Source of the DNA: Dyella psychrodurans
GTDB lineage: Bacteria; Pseudomonadota; Gammaproteobacteria; Xanthomonadales; Rhodanobacteraceae
Assembly: GCF_003363265.1 (NCBI RefSeq)
Contig: NZ_QRBF01000004.1
Location: 310,001 to 374,000 of the forward strand
Length of the DNA stretch: 64,000 bases
Reading direction: 5' to 3'
The translations under genes and the position numbers were made by a program. Below the pieces are notes generated by a model that saw only the letters and a program-made list of their open reading frames with translations, did not search any database and was not told the origin of the DNA. Shown piece by piece: positions 35,849-45,241 of the stretch (position 1 is its first letter; each line of letters begins with the position of its first letter).

Positions 35849-36595
35849 TTAGAGCAGGCCTTTCTGCTTGAGTACGGCTACCAGTTCGGCCGCGTCTTTC
35901 ACCATCACGCCCTTGCTGCGCTTGGCGGGTGCGGCGTAATGGGTGGTCTTGAGCTGGTCGTGCGCGTCGACGCCCAGCGTAGCGAATTCGATGGTGTCGA
36001 TCGGCTTGGACTTGGCTTTCATGATGTCAGGCAGCTTGATGAAGCGCGGCTCGTTGAGGCGCAGGTCGGTGGTGATCACGGCCGGCAGTTCGGCTTCGAT
36101 CGTTTCCAGGCCCGCGTCGACTTCGCGCGTCACGGTAGCCTTGCCGTTGGCGATCTCGACCTTGCTCGCGAACGTCGCTTGTGGGCGATCCCACAGCGCG
36201 GCGAGCATCTGACCGGTCTGGTTGGCGTCGTCGTCGATCGCCTGCTTGCCGAGAATCACCAGGCCCGGCTGTTCCTTCTCGACCAGCTTCTGCAGCACGC
36301 GCGCCGCGGTGAGCGGCTGCACGGCGTCGGCGGTGACGACATGGATGGCGCGGTTCGCGCCCATCGCCAGGCCGTTGCGCAGATGCGCGGTGAGATCGGC
36401 CGGGCCGATGCCCACGACCACGACTTCTTCCGCCACGCTTTTTTCGCGCAGGCGCAGCGCCTCTTCCAGCGCGATGTCGTCAAAGGGGTTTGCCGAGAGC
36501 TTCACGCCGTCGGTCACCACGCCGGTGCCGTCGGGTTTGACCTGGATGCGGACGTTGTAGTCCACCACGCGCTTGTAGCCGACCAGAATCTTCAT
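35849..36595 (-). CDS. etfB: Electron transfer flavoprotein beta subunit
   Basis: AMP-binding subunit of ETF, 248 aa, as usual. It begins MKILVGYKRVVDYNVRI and has the early motif NPFDDIALEEALRLREK. LVILGKQAIDDDANQTGQM and the loop VTREVDAGLETIEAELPAV are family signatures. It is co-transcribed with etfA from a promoter that should lie in the 150 bp upstream, where a perfect 20-bp palindrome is found (36672-36691). Confidence 0.96.
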   Translation of the reverse strand: MKILVGYKRVVDYNVRIQVKPDGTGVVTDGVKLSANPFDDIALEEALRLREKSVAEEVVVVGIGPADLTAHLRNGLAMGANRAIHVVTADAVQPLTAARVLQKLVEKEQPGLVILGKQAIDDDANQTGQMLAALWDRPQATFASKVEIANGKATVTREVDAGLETIEAELPAVITTDLRLNEPRFIKLPDIMKAKSKPIDTIEFATLGVDAHDQLKTTHYAAPAKRSKGVMVKDAAELVAVLKQKGLL

Positions 36596-36671
36596 CTGCG
36601 TTTCCTTCTACCGGACGCCCGTAGGCGTATGGAATTGCCATGCAAACGCCTATTGTAACCGGATTCGCACA

Positions 36672-36691
36672 ACCATGCGCCGGCGCATGGT
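36672..36691. promoter_or_regulatory. Perfect 20-bp palindrome upstream of etfB
   Basis: ACCATGCGCC-GGCGCATGGT is fully self-complementary with no spacer. It lies 77 bp before the etfB start and next to TACAAT (minus strand, 36653-36658), a possible -10. This is the layout of an operator for a dimeric repressor. No regulator is identified. Confidence 0.45.
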
Positions 36692-36747
36692 GGGGATGGG
36701 CGGTTGCGCTGGCTCTAGAAAAGAGAGCGGAACGGCCGTCGCAGCGG

Positions 36748-38838
36748 TCATGGGGACGATGAATGGCTTCGGCGTGCGTAGGGGTAACGACCCGTCGGCT
36801 GCTTGGTGTTGGACGCGTCGCTGAGCGTGGCGGTATCGCTGGTGGAATAACCGGCCGCTCTGGCGCTCAGCTCGATGATGCGCTCGATGGCATGCGCCAA
36901 GGTGCCGTCGACCTGCCCGGACTCTTCCTCGAACTCCCAGATGCCCAGATGCGCGTCCAGGATGGGGCGCAACGCGTCAAGGCGCGCCCAGAACATGCTT
37001 CCGGCAATGAATTGATCGTCTTTCAGAGACGGAGGGGCAATGCCAAGGCGCGTGGTCAGGTAGTGCACATTCGCTTCATTCGCACCCCAATAGTAATCAA
37101 GCGGCTGCAGATGTCCTTCCGCGGCAGCCAATCCAAGGCGCGGCGTTGTGCGAAATGCTTCGAGGATAGGGGCGGCCCGCTCGGGCGACACCAGCTTGTC
37201 GACCAGCTCCTTCCGCCAGCGCTCGCCATCCTGGCGATGGGTGGATCGCTTGGTATGGAGTTTCAGCACGATATCCGCGCCTTCATCCAGCAAGAGGCTG
37301 GCCACCTGCAGGAAAGGCAGAATATCCCTCCCGCGGTTTTCGAAGACGTTGATTTCCGCTTGCAGGTCGAGACGCGCGATCTGCTCGCGCAAAGCCTTCT
37401 CGCGGTCGGGTGCCGTGGTGAAGATGATTCGCCAATCGACGCCGCTTTCGCGCAAGGCCGCCACGATTTCGTCTACCACGTCGACATACCACGCATGGAT
37501 GACGGCGCAAGGGCGCGTGGTCTTGGTGGGAAGCGTATGCGTCACGGCCTGCAGTGCCGTCCGCGTGGCCTCCAGCCAGGCAAAGCCGAGGCGGGTATCA
37601 GGTTCAAGCACCGCGCCCTCGGCCCATTCGTTCCAGGCATTGATGAACACCATGGGTGACGACGGCCTGCGTCGCTTGGCGCTGTCGAGGGCTTGTTGAA
37701 GCCAGTCGCGATAACCGCGCGGTGAGGCGTGCGCGAACACGCGGCCATTGCCGCTGCGGCGCGGCTCGTTGTCCCAACCCGGATTCACGCACGGAAACAG
37801 CGTGTAAGCCGGGTCGGGTTGCGTGCCGACTTCGCGAGCGAGTTCACGCCAGTCATAGACATCGCCACTGAAAGCAGGATTCAGCAACGACTGACGATCG
37901 GTGATCGGTTCGAGCGTGGTGTTGTTCGGTGGAAACGCCACCGCGGCGTCGAATCCGATATGGCCGGGATCGACACGATCGAAGCTCTGCACATAGGCAA
38001 GATAGATCTCGCCAATGCCGTGCTCGCTGCACCATTTGCGCCAACGTTGCGCGGTTGCTTTCGGCTCCGGCAGCAGGCCGGGGCGATAGACCAGTAGCAA
38101 TGGTTTGCCGTCGACCCGAAGATAACGCGGGTCGCGGAGGTAGTTGGCGACATGCGCAATGAAAGCCAGGTCGTCCTCGGCACTGTGTTGCTGCCCGATC
38201 AGAATCTGGTCTGCCCGGCCATCCCATCGCCGCGACCAGTTCTCGTTGGCCCAGCACAGGCACAGTGGAAGATCTAGCGACGTATCGCGCAGCCATAGCT
38301 GCAACGGCGATTCGAGCAGCGTCTTGCCGCCGAACCAGTAGAAGTAACTGCAGAACGCACCGATGCCGTACTCGCGTGCCAATTGCATTTGCCGCCGCAT
38401 GACGTCAGGCAGCCGCAGGTCATAGAACCCAAGCTCGGCGGGCAGTCGAGGTTGTATGTGCCCTTCAAATTGCGGCAGCGCGCGAGTCACGTTATGCCAT
38501 TCGGTAAAACCTTCACCCCACCACGCATCGTTCTCGGGGATCGGGTGGAACTGGGGTAGGTAAAAAGCGATCAGCGTTGCAGGGAGCGGTTCGCGCAGCG
38601 CACCGGCCTGCCAGGCGCGGTAACCGATGGCTTGGCCTGAGGCAATGACACGGGGGCGGTGTTCGCGGTGCGACCCGGTGGCCAGTTGGCCACGCGGGCC
38701 GGAAGGTACGAGGTCGTAGTATTTGTCGAGAAAGCGTTGGCGCAGACGATCACGTGTCGCTGCCGGCAGCGGCATCAGGCGAAAGCCTGTGCGCAGGACG
38801 TGGAAAGCGGCAGTCTTGGCGAAGGTGGGCAAGGGCAT
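36748..38838 (-). CDS. WbsX-like glycosyltransferase/GH99-like protein with RgpF-type C-terminal domain
   Basis: 696 aa. Residues about 85-430 form a WbsX domain (IAFYLPQFHPIPENDAWWGE, CWANENWSRRWDG, FINAWNEWAEGAVLEPD). Residues about 440-660 match the rhamnan-synthesis F (RgpF) domain: CAVIHAWYVDVVDEIVAAL, VFENRGRDILPFL, VLKLHTKRSTH and FIAGSMFWARLDAL. Both domains are linked to polysaccharide assembly. The WbsX part is closely similar to residues 693-1040 of the 1705-aa protein at 9064-14181. The gene starts 45 bp after the GT2-GT4 gene and is the last of the ETF-QO/PhyH/GT minus-strand group. The sugar is unknown. Confidence 0.85.
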   Translation of the reverse strand: MPLPTFAKTAAFHVLRTGFRLMPLPAATRDRLRQRFLDKYYDLVPSGPRGQLATGSHREHRPRVIASGQAIGYRAWQAGALREPLPATLIAFYLPQFHPIPENDAWWGEGFTEWHNVTRALPQFEGHIQPRLPAELGFYDLRLPDVMRRQMQLAREYGIGAFCSYFYWFGGKTLLESPLQLWLRDTSLDLPLCLCWANENWSRRWDGRADQILIGQQHSAEDDLAFIAHVANYLRDPRYLRVDGKPLLLVYRPGLLPEPKATAQRWRKWCSEHGIGEIYLAYVQSFDRVDPGHIGFDAAVAFPPNNTTLEPITDRQSLLNPAFSGDVYDWRELAREVGTQPDPAYTLFPCVNPGWDNEPRRSGNGRVFAHASPRGYRDWLQQALDSAKRRRPSSPMVFINAWNEWAEGAVLEPDTRLGFAWLEATRTALQAVTHTLPTKTTRPCAVIHAWYVDVVDEIVAALRESGVDWRIIFTTAPDREKALREQIARLDLQAEINVFENRGRDILPFLQVASLLLDEGADIVLKLHTKRSTHRQDGERWRKELVDKLVSPERAAPILEAFRTTPRLGLAAAEGHLQPLDYYWGANEANVHYLTTRLGIAPPSLKDDQFIAGSMFWARLDALRPILDAHLGIWEFEEESGQVDGTLAHAIERIIELSARAAGYSTSDTATLSDASNTKQPTGRYPYARRSHSSSP

Positions 38839-38883
38839 GCGCGAATCGTAACGGGATCGTGGGGCGGGTGTCTGACGGGCGAT

Positions 38884-40980
38884 TCAGCCCATGACCTTCC
38901 GTAGCGTTTCGCGGGCGGCGGCCGGCGAGAAATGCCGGTGCACGTTCTCCAGCCCCGCATCGGAGAGGCGAATCCAAAGGTTTTCGTCGGCACGAAGGCG
39001 CTGCACTGCCTGGACCGTTTCATCCGGCGTATTGGCCAGCAGGACATCTCGACCATCCTGCAATTGCATGCCTTCGATGGCGATGTCGGTGGCGATCACG
39101 GGTAATCCGTGGCTCATCGCCATGTTGATCTTGCCCTTGACGCCAGCGCCAAAACGTAACGGAGCCAACGATGCGAGGCAACTGTCGAGCCAGGGTGAAA
39201 GATCCCGCACGCGACCGTGCAGTTCCAGGCCGGGACGTTGCAGTGCCTTACGCACGGTGTCGGGCAGGTCGCCAAGCACGTGCACGCGTACATCGGGCAT
39301 GGCGGTACGCAGCATCGGCAGCAATGTGTCGGCGATCCACTGGATAGCGTCGGCATTTGGCGGATGTCCGTAGCCGCCTATGAAAACCAGATCGTTTCGC
39401 CCCGTATAGGCGCGGCCTCGGCCGTACACGTCGTGAATATTGCTAAGCAATTCCACGTGCGCTTGCGGCAAAAGCCGGTGCAGAAGTTCCTTTTCCTGAG
39501 GACTCACGACGAAACTTGTGTCGCACTGTTTGATCAGCGCCAGCTCGCTGCGCCGCGACGTTTCGGCTTGCCGTCGCAGCGAGGTATTGCGATCCAGGTC
39601 GGCGGCGCGTTGCTCGCGTACGAAATGCAGATCGACGGTGTCGAGTATCAGTTTTGCCTGTGGAGCGTAACGTCGCACCGCGTGCACGTATTGGCCGGCA
39701 ACTGTATGGCGGCACAGCACCACCGCATGCAGCATCAAGCCGTTCTGGTCTAGCCATTTGGGCAAGTTGTCGATTTCAGGGCGGCAAAGTACCTGCACGC
39801 CCAACGCACCCAGTGCAGAGATGGATGCATCGTCGGCGTAACCGTCGTCGGGCGCGAAACTGAGTCGCCAGCCTTCCTGATGGAGAATGCGCAGCATTGC
39901 GAACAGGCGTAGCGATCCGGAGTCGCGTGACGGATCGGGCGTCATGGCATCGACGACGAGGATATGGCCGCGTGCATGACGTTGCCACAATTGCTGCAAG
40001 GGAGTTCCAGGTGCCGGCTGGTGCTGCAGCTGGTCGCGCCACTTCGCGACGAAGGCGGAGCGATTGATTGTCTGGTATTGCTTCATGCCGCTGTTCAGAT
40101 CGGTTCCGGCGCTGATGCCTTCGCAATGAACGACCACGCTGTTGGGTTCGTAGAAGACCGATAGCCCTGCGCGGCGCACGGCGAAGGCAAGATCCGTATC
40201 TTCGTAGTAAGCGGGGGCATAACGCTGGTCGAAGCCGCCGACTTCGAAAAAGCATTCGCGACGAATCATGATCGCGGCACCCGAAAGATAGTCGGTGCGA
40301 CGGCGATAGCGATAGGCCGATGCGTTGCGGGACTCGAAACGCCCCACGTTCCACGCACTGCCGTCGTTGAAAACCCATCCGCCCGCTTCCTGCAGGCGTC
40401 CGTCAGGGTAGACCAGACGACTTCCGGCGATGCCGCAGTCGGGCTCTTCCGCAAAGCAGCGCATCAGGGTGTCCAGCCACCCATCGGTGACCTGCGTGTC
40501 GTTGTTGAGAAACACCAGGTAATCGCCGCGCGCCATCTGCGCGCCGGCATTGCAGCTGCCGACGAATCCGAGGTTGCGCTCGTTGACGACGAGGCGCAGT
40601 CCGTCGATGGATGCCAACGCCGACGCCGTGGCATCCGGCGACGCATCATCCACCACGATGACCTCGGCGCTCGTGCTTCCCATGTGCAATGTGAGAGAGC
40701 GCAGGCACGTCACGGTGTACGCGAGCTTGCCATGCACGGGAATGATGATCGAGATACGCGGTAGCGCGTGCTCGCTGAAGGCGATGCCGTCGGTCTGCGC
40801 ATCGAGAGGCAGCAACTGCAGCTCGCTGTCCTGCGCCGGGCGACGCCCGAACTCCTGCGCAATGCGCGTCAGCGTTCCGCGCATGCCGCGTTGGGCGATA
40901 CTGCCAATGATACGGCCCCACACGTAGTACAGGCGTTTATATCGCCATTGCAGAGACGTGCTCAGAGGAGGAATCCTCAT
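38884..40980 (-). CDS. Two-domain glycosyltransferase (GT2 plus GT4)
   Basis: About 698 aa from ATG 40980 (MRIPPLSTS); the frame is open a further 19 codons to 41037, and no strong ribosome site separates the options. The GT2 domain (about 70-320) has ISIIIPVHGKLAYTVTCLRS, VVDDASPDAT, LVFLNNDTQVTDGWLDTL and YYEDTDLAFAVRRAG. The GT4 domain (about 360-690) has HILVVDAMTPDPSRDSGSLR, VFIGGYGHPPNADAI, APLRFGAGVKGKINMAMSHG and LPVIATDIAIEGM. Two different sugar linkages could be formed in turn. It belongs with the downstream WbsX-RgpF gene as an outlying part of the surface-glycan locus. Confidence 0.87.
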   Translation of the reverse strand: MRIPPLSTSLQWRYKRLYYVWGRIIGSIAQRGMRGTLTRIAQEFGRRPAQDSELQLLPLDAQTDGIAFSEHALPRISIIIPVHGKLAYTVTCLRSLTLHMGSTSAEVIVVDDASPDATASALASIDGLRLVVNERNLGFVGSCNAGAQMARGDYLVFLNNDTQVTDGWLDTLMRCFAEEPDCGIAGSRLVYPDGRLQEAGGWVFNDGSAWNVGRFESRNASAYRYRRRTDYLSGAAIMIRRECFFEVGGFDQRYAPAYYEDTDLAFAVRRAGLSVFYEPNSVVVHCEGISAGTDLNSGMKQYQTINRSAFVAKWRDQLQHQPAPGTPLQQLWQRHARGHILVVDAMTPDPSRDSGSLRLFAMLRILHQEGWRLSFAPDDGYADDASISALGALGVQVLCRPEIDNLPKWLDQNGLMLHAVVLCRHTVAGQYVHAVRRYAPQAKLILDTVDLHFVREQRAADLDRNTSLRRQAETSRRSELALIKQCDTSFVVSPQEKELLHRLLPQAHVELLSNIHDVYGRGRAYTGRNDLVFIGGYGHPPNADAIQWIADTLLPMLRTAMPDVRVHVLGDLPDTVRKALQRPGLELHGRVRDLSPWLDSCLASLAPLRFGAGVKGKINMAMSHGLPVIATDIAIEGMQLQDGRDVLLANTPDETVQAVQRLRADENLWIRLSDAGLENVHRHFSPAAARETLRKVMG

Positions 40981-41083
40981 CCTGATATTGACAGTTCGAT
41001 TATCCACTATCGTCCGCGATCCGACGAGCCAAGGCATTCCATCCGGTCAGGATTCAGGCGGGTCGGCAGCACACGTCGCGCAA

Positions 41084-41965
41084 TCAGAAAAGCGGCCAGC
41101 GCAGCCTGCGCACGGGCATCACGTATTTGTGGCCGAAGTCGATCCGGTCGAACCTGGCGATGCTGCGATCGCGATGCCGGTAGTAACGCCAGCTGGCACG
41201 TTCGGGCACGGGCTTGGACGGTTGAAGAAACACATCCATCTGATAGACCGGCATGCCCCGCGGCGTCACGTGCATGACCAGGCTGCGGCGCGAGCGTTCT
41301 TTCGCGTGATGTGGCGCGCCGCCATGAAACATCGAGGGATGCCAGATGATGACGTCGCCACGACGGACGTGCACATCCTCGGCAACGAGTTTGTGCTCGT
41401 CGCTCAGGCGTTGAACTTCGGCCTGATATCGCGAAAAGGCAACATCGGAAATCGCAGGAATTTCCGTTTGATGGGGAAACAACTCGCGTGCGAGCGCTTC
41501 GACGTCGATGGCTGGCAGTCGATGACTGCCCGGCACCACGCGTAGTGGTCCGTTATCCGCGTCTACATCGTCCAGCGCGAGCCACATGCCCAGGTACTGA
41601 TCGGCAGGTTTTGTGCAGAAGTAAGGCGTGTCGCGATGCAGGCCTTGTTCCGAGCCGCGTTCATAGTAAAGGGTGGTGTACAGCGACGTCGGTCGGCCGA
41701 AATAACGGTCCGCGACGGTAAGCGCGGCACGGCTTTCGACAAATGCGTCAGCCAGGCTGTCGATGGCCAGATGCGTGTTCACGACGCGATAAAGGTGGCC
41801 GAATTCGTCCGCATTCGGCGTCACGGCGGCTTGGTGCTTGCGCTTGAATGCCTCCATCGCATCGAGCGCGCGCTCACAGCACGAAGCATCCAAAGCCTTC
41901 GGTATTACTACGAAGCCGTGTTCCATCAATCGGGCATAAGCGTCGTTGGCGTTGTTTGTATCCAT
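41084..41965 (-). CDS. Phytanoyl-CoA dioxygenase (PhyH) family protein
   Basis: Fe(II)/2-oxoglutarate oxygenase, about 293 aa from ATG 41965; five more codons are open to 41980. The iron-binding H-x-D is in GLHRDTPYF and the distal His in SMFHGGAPHH, with PLRVVPGSHRLP between them and R-R-S-L-V as the likely 2-oxoglutarate contact. Unlike the PhyH-like protein at 1045 it lacks the helical N-terminal extension and looks complete. The substrate is unknown. It lies between ETF-QO and two glycosyltransferases, so a sugar or a fatty acyl group could be modified. Confidence 0.82.
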   Translation of the reverse strand: MDTNNANDAYARLMEHGFVVIPKALDASCCERALDAMEAFKRKHQAAVTPNADEFGHLYRVVNTHLAIDSLADAFVESRAALTVADRYFGRPTSLYTTLYYERGSEQGLHRDTPYFCTKPADQYLGMWLALDDVDADNGPLRVVPGSHRLPAIDVEALARELFPHQTEIPAISDVAFSRYQAEVQRLSDEHKLVAEDVHVRRGDVIIWHPSMFHGGAPHHAKERSRRSLVMHVTPRGMPVYQMDVFLQPSKPVPERASWRYYRHRDRSIARFDRIDFGHKYVMPVRRLRWPLF

Positions 41966-41991
41966 TCGAACACCGGTCATGACATCGGTCG

Positions 41992-43593
41992 CTACAGATT
42001 CTGATAATTAGGGCCCGAGCCGCCTTCCGGCGTGACCCAGTTGATGATCTGGTAGGGATCCTTGATGTCGCAGGTCTTGCAGTGAACGCAGTTGGCCGCG
42101 TTGATCTGCAGGCGCTTGCCGGCATCGTCCTGCACGATTTCGTAGACGTTCGCCGGGCAGAAGCGCGTGCACGGGTTGCCGTATTCCTGCGCGCACTTGG
42201 TCACGCAGACGGAGGTGTCTTCCACATGAAGATGGATCGGCTGATCTTCATCGTGCTCGGTGGCGGCGAAATAGACGCCGGCGAGGCGATCGCGGGGCGG
42301 GAGTTCGCGCTGCACGTAATCGCGCCTGGGTTCTTCCTGCTTGCCGAGCTTGTGCAGCGATGACCAGTCGGCCTTGTTCTTCAGCGTCCAGGGCGATGCG
42401 CCGCCCGTGATGGTTTCCCACGCGGCATTCAACATGCCCCACCACAATCCCTTCTTGAAACCGGGCTTGATGTTGCGCACTTTCTTCAGCTCGACCATCA
42501 CTTCCGAGCCACGCAGCTTCGCATCGAAGCCCGAAGGGCTGAGTCCGTTGTTGGCGAGATGTTCGGCGGCCAGCATGCCGCTGCGGACAGCCTGGTGCGT
42601 ACCCTTGATCTTGGGCACGTTGAGCAGGCCGGCGGTGTCGCCGATCAGCAGCGCGCCGGGCATCTCCACTTTCGGCAGCGATTGATAACCGCCGGTGACG
42701 ATGGCGCGGGCACCTGCGGAAAGAATGCTGCCGCCCTCGAGCAGCGGCTTGATCATGGGGTGGTTCTTCCATTGCTGGAAGGCTTCCCAAGGCTGGTAGT
42801 TCGGATCGCTGTAGTCGAGGCCGCTGACGTAGCCGAGCGCGATGCGGTCCTTGTCCAGGTGGTAAAGAAAGCTGCCGCCGTAGGTGTGGCTGTCCGCCGG
42901 CCAGCCGAAGCTGTGCACGATCTTGCCGGGCGTCACGCGTCCGGGCGGCACCTGCCAGAGTTCCTTGATGCCGATGGAGTAGCCCTGCGGGTCGCTGTCC
43001 TGGTCCAGCTTGAAGCGCTTGATCAGCTGCTTGGTGAGGCTGCCGCGCGCACCTTCGGCCAGCACGGTGACCTTGGCTTTGATGTCGATGCCCTGCGTAT
43101 AGCCGGGCTTATGCGAACCGTCCTTGGCTACGCCCATGTCGCCGATGCGCACGCCGGCAACGGAGCCGTCGTCGTTATAGATGGTGTCGGCGGCAGCGAA
43201 ACCGGGGAACACGTCCACGCCCAGCGCCTCGGCCTGTGGTGCCAGCCAGGCGCACAGCGCGCCCAGCGACACGATGACATTGCCGTGATTCTTCATCCCC
43301 GGCGGCACCGGCAGCTTGCGTCCGCCGGTCTTGTTGAGCAGCCAGAACTCGTCCTCCGTGGCCGGCACGCAGATCGGCGGCGGGTTGTCGCGCCAGCCGG
43401 GGAGCAGGGTGTCCAGCGGCTGCGGTTCGATCACCGCGCCGGAAAGGATCTGGGCGCCGATGGTCGAGGCTTTTTCGATCACGCAGACGGTGACATCCGG
43501 CTTGAGCTGCTTCAGGCGAATGGCGAATGACAGCCCGGCCGGACCCGCTCCCACGACGATAACGTCGTATTCCATCGTTTCGCGTTCAGTCAT
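41992..43593 (-). CDS. Electron transfer flavoprotein-ubiquinone oxidoreductase
   Basis: Membrane-associated iron-sulfur flavoprotein that oxidises reduced ETF and reduces ubiquinone. 533 aa from ATG 43593, with GGAG seven bases upstream; earlier codons are spurious. The FAD loop is DVIVVGAGPAGLSFAIRL, followed by the ETF-QO hallmark GAQILSGAVIEP and GHLAKQL-type strands such as EGARGSLTKQL. The C-terminal [4Fe-4S] domain carries CVTKCAQEYGNPCTRFCP and NAANCVHCKTCDIKDP. It completes the ETF chain with etfBA about 6 kb downstream on the same strand. Confidence 0.95.
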   Translation of the reverse strand: MTERETMEYDVIVVGAGPAGLSFAIRLKQLKPDVTVCVIEKASTIGAQILSGAVIEPQPLDTLLPGWRDNPPPICVPATEDEFWLLNKTGGRKLPVPPGMKNHGNVIVSLGALCAWLAPQAEALGVDVFPGFAAADTIYNDDGSVAGVRIGDMGVAKDGSHKPGYTQGIDIKAKVTVLAEGARGSLTKQLIKRFKLDQDSDPQGYSIGIKELWQVPPGRVTPGKIVHSFGWPADSHTYGGSFLYHLDKDRIALGYVSGLDYSDPNYQPWEAFQQWKNHPMIKPLLEGGSILSAGARAIVTGGYQSLPKVEMPGALLIGDTAGLLNVPKIKGTHQAVRSGMLAAEHLANNGLSPSGFDAKLRGSEVMVELKKVRNIKPGFKKGLWWGMLNAAWETITGGASPWTLKNKADWSSLHKLGKQEEPRRDYVQRELPPRDRLAGVYFAATEHDEDQPIHLHVEDTSVCVTKCAQEYGNPCTRFCPANVYEIVQDDAGKRLQINAANCVHCKTCDIKDPYQIINWVTPEGGSGPNYQNL

Positions 43594-43764
43594 GGGAGCT
43601 CCGTCGTGTGGCTGTTGGCTGCAGGGCGAAGGCCCCAAGGTGTGTTCCCGGGGTGGTCCGCCCGGTTATTCTCCGGGTTCGCCTCGTGCGCGGCAAACAG
43701 TAGGGGATGGCCGCGGGTTCGTCTGGGGATAATCGCATCGTGTTGGATCTGTGCCGGAGTGCGC

Positions 43765-45162
43765 GTGAACTTGCTACCGCCAATCGCTGAGTTCGATCTT
43801 CGACGCGCCACGCTGTGCCAGCTTCTGCATGGGCTGGCGGCGGGCCAGGCGAGCCCGGTGGCGCTGGCCGAGGCTTATCTGGACGCCATCGAGCGCATCA
43901 ACCCGCAACTCAACGCCTATGTAAGCGTGAGCCCGTCGATGATGCGCGAACAGGCGCGCATGTCCGAGCAGCGGCGACGCGATGGTGTCATCGGGCGCCT
44001 TGATGGGGTTCCGATCGCCGTCAAAGACAATTTCGACATTGCGGGATGGCCGACGTGCGCAGGGTTGCCCGGGCCGGGTAAACCTGCCGAGCACGACTCG
44101 CACGTCGTGGGGCGACTGCGCGCATCGGGTGCCGTGCTGATCGGCAAGACCAACATGGACGAGGGCGCCCTTGGCGCGGTCACCGACAATCCGCATTTTG
44201 GGCCCACGCACAATCCGCATCGTCACGGCTACACAGCGGGTGGTTCGTCCGGTGGATCGGCGGCGGCGGTGGCCGCGGGACTGGCGGTAGCGGCCATCGG
44301 TTCGGATTCGCTCGGCTCGATCCGCATTCCGGCCAGCTATTGCGGTGTGTTCGCGCTGAAGCCTACGCAGGGTGAAATTTCCGCGAGGGGCATGGCGCCG
44401 GCCGCGCGTGCCCTGGATAGCGTCGGATTGATGGCGCGCAGCGTCGACGATCTGACCGTGCTGCTGCAGGTGCTGGCTGGCTACGACGCGGAAGATCCGC
44501 GCTCCCGTCGCCGTCGCGTTGCGTTGTCGCCACCCGATTGGGAGCCGGGCAAATTGCGTTGTGGCGTGTTGGCCGATCTGCCGGGGCTGGACGTGCAGCC
44601 CGATGTGATCGAAGTATTCGAGGCGGCGCTTGCGAAACTCGGCGGTGAACTGGGTCAACGGCGCACGGTGGACTTTGCGGATTGGCATTTCGATCGCGCC
44701 CGCCGCGCAGGGCTGCTTTTGATGGAAGCGGAAATGCTCGGTACGTTTGCGACGCAACTGGCCAATACCGAGCAGCCTGTGTCGCCGCGCTTTCGCGCCA
44801 TGCTCGACTACGCCGCACGCAAGACGGCGGCCGATTACGCCGTCGCCGATCGGGTGCTGGATGCGGCCACATTGAAGATGCGCCGCCTGTTTGCGCAAAT
44901 CGATGTGCTTGTCACGCCGACAACGCCTCAGGGCGCATTCCCGCTCGATGGTCCCGTGCCCGATTCGCAAGCCGACCTGACCAGCTTCGCCAACCTGGCC
45001 GGCTGCCCGGCCGTGAGCATTCCGATGGGCACACTCCCGAACGGCCTGCCGATCGGACTGCAACTGCTGGGCGCCCGCGGTTCGGATCTGCGCTTGCTGG
45101 AATTGGCGGCGGTCTGGTCCGCCACGCTGGATGCGGCGCCCGAATACCCCGTTCTGGCCTGA
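43765..45162 (+). CDS. Amidase signature family enzyme
   Basis: Ser-cisSer-Lys hydrolase, about 465 aa. I chose GTG 43765 (MNLLPPIAEFDLRRATL) with GGAG at 43756-43759; the frame is open to 43606, but the added codons overlap the divergent ETF-QO start and look non-coding. The Lys is in IAVKDNFDIAGWPT, the cis-Ser region is GYTAGGSSGGSAAAVAAGLA, and DSLGSIRIPASYCGVF carries the nucleophile-side loop. The C-terminus has NLAGCPAVSIPMGTLPNGLP. Substrates of such amidases vary (amides, allophanate, Glu-tRNA) and nothing here fixes it. Confidence 0.87.
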   Translation: MNLLPPIAEFDLRRATLCQLLHGLAAGQASPVALAEAYLDAIERINPQLNAYVSVSPSMMREQARMSEQRRRDGVIGRLDGVPIAVKDNFDIAGWPTCAGLPGPGKPAEHDSHVVGRLRASGAVLIGKTNMDEGALGAVTDNPHFGPTHNPHRHGYTAGGSSGGSAAAVAAGLAVAAIGSDSLGSIRIPASYCGVFALKPTQGEISARGMAPAARALDSVGLMARSVDDLTVLLQVLAGYDAEDPRSRRRRVALSPPDWEPGKLRCGVLADLPGLDVQPDVIEVFEAALAKLGGELGQRRTVDFADWHFDRARRAGLLLMEAEMLGTFATQLANTEQPVSPRFRAMLDYAARKTAADYAVADRVLDAATLKMRRLFAQIDVLVTPTTPQGAFPLDGPVPDSQADLTSFANLAGCPAVSIPMGTLPNGLPIGLQLLGARGSDLRLLELAAVWSATLDAAPEYPVLA

Positions 45163-45241
45163 CCGGAACCCTCTGCCGCCGGCGTGACAACGTTTTGTTA
45201 CGGTCGGCCCGTTAAAGTGCGAAAAACAGCCAGGCCTCCCC

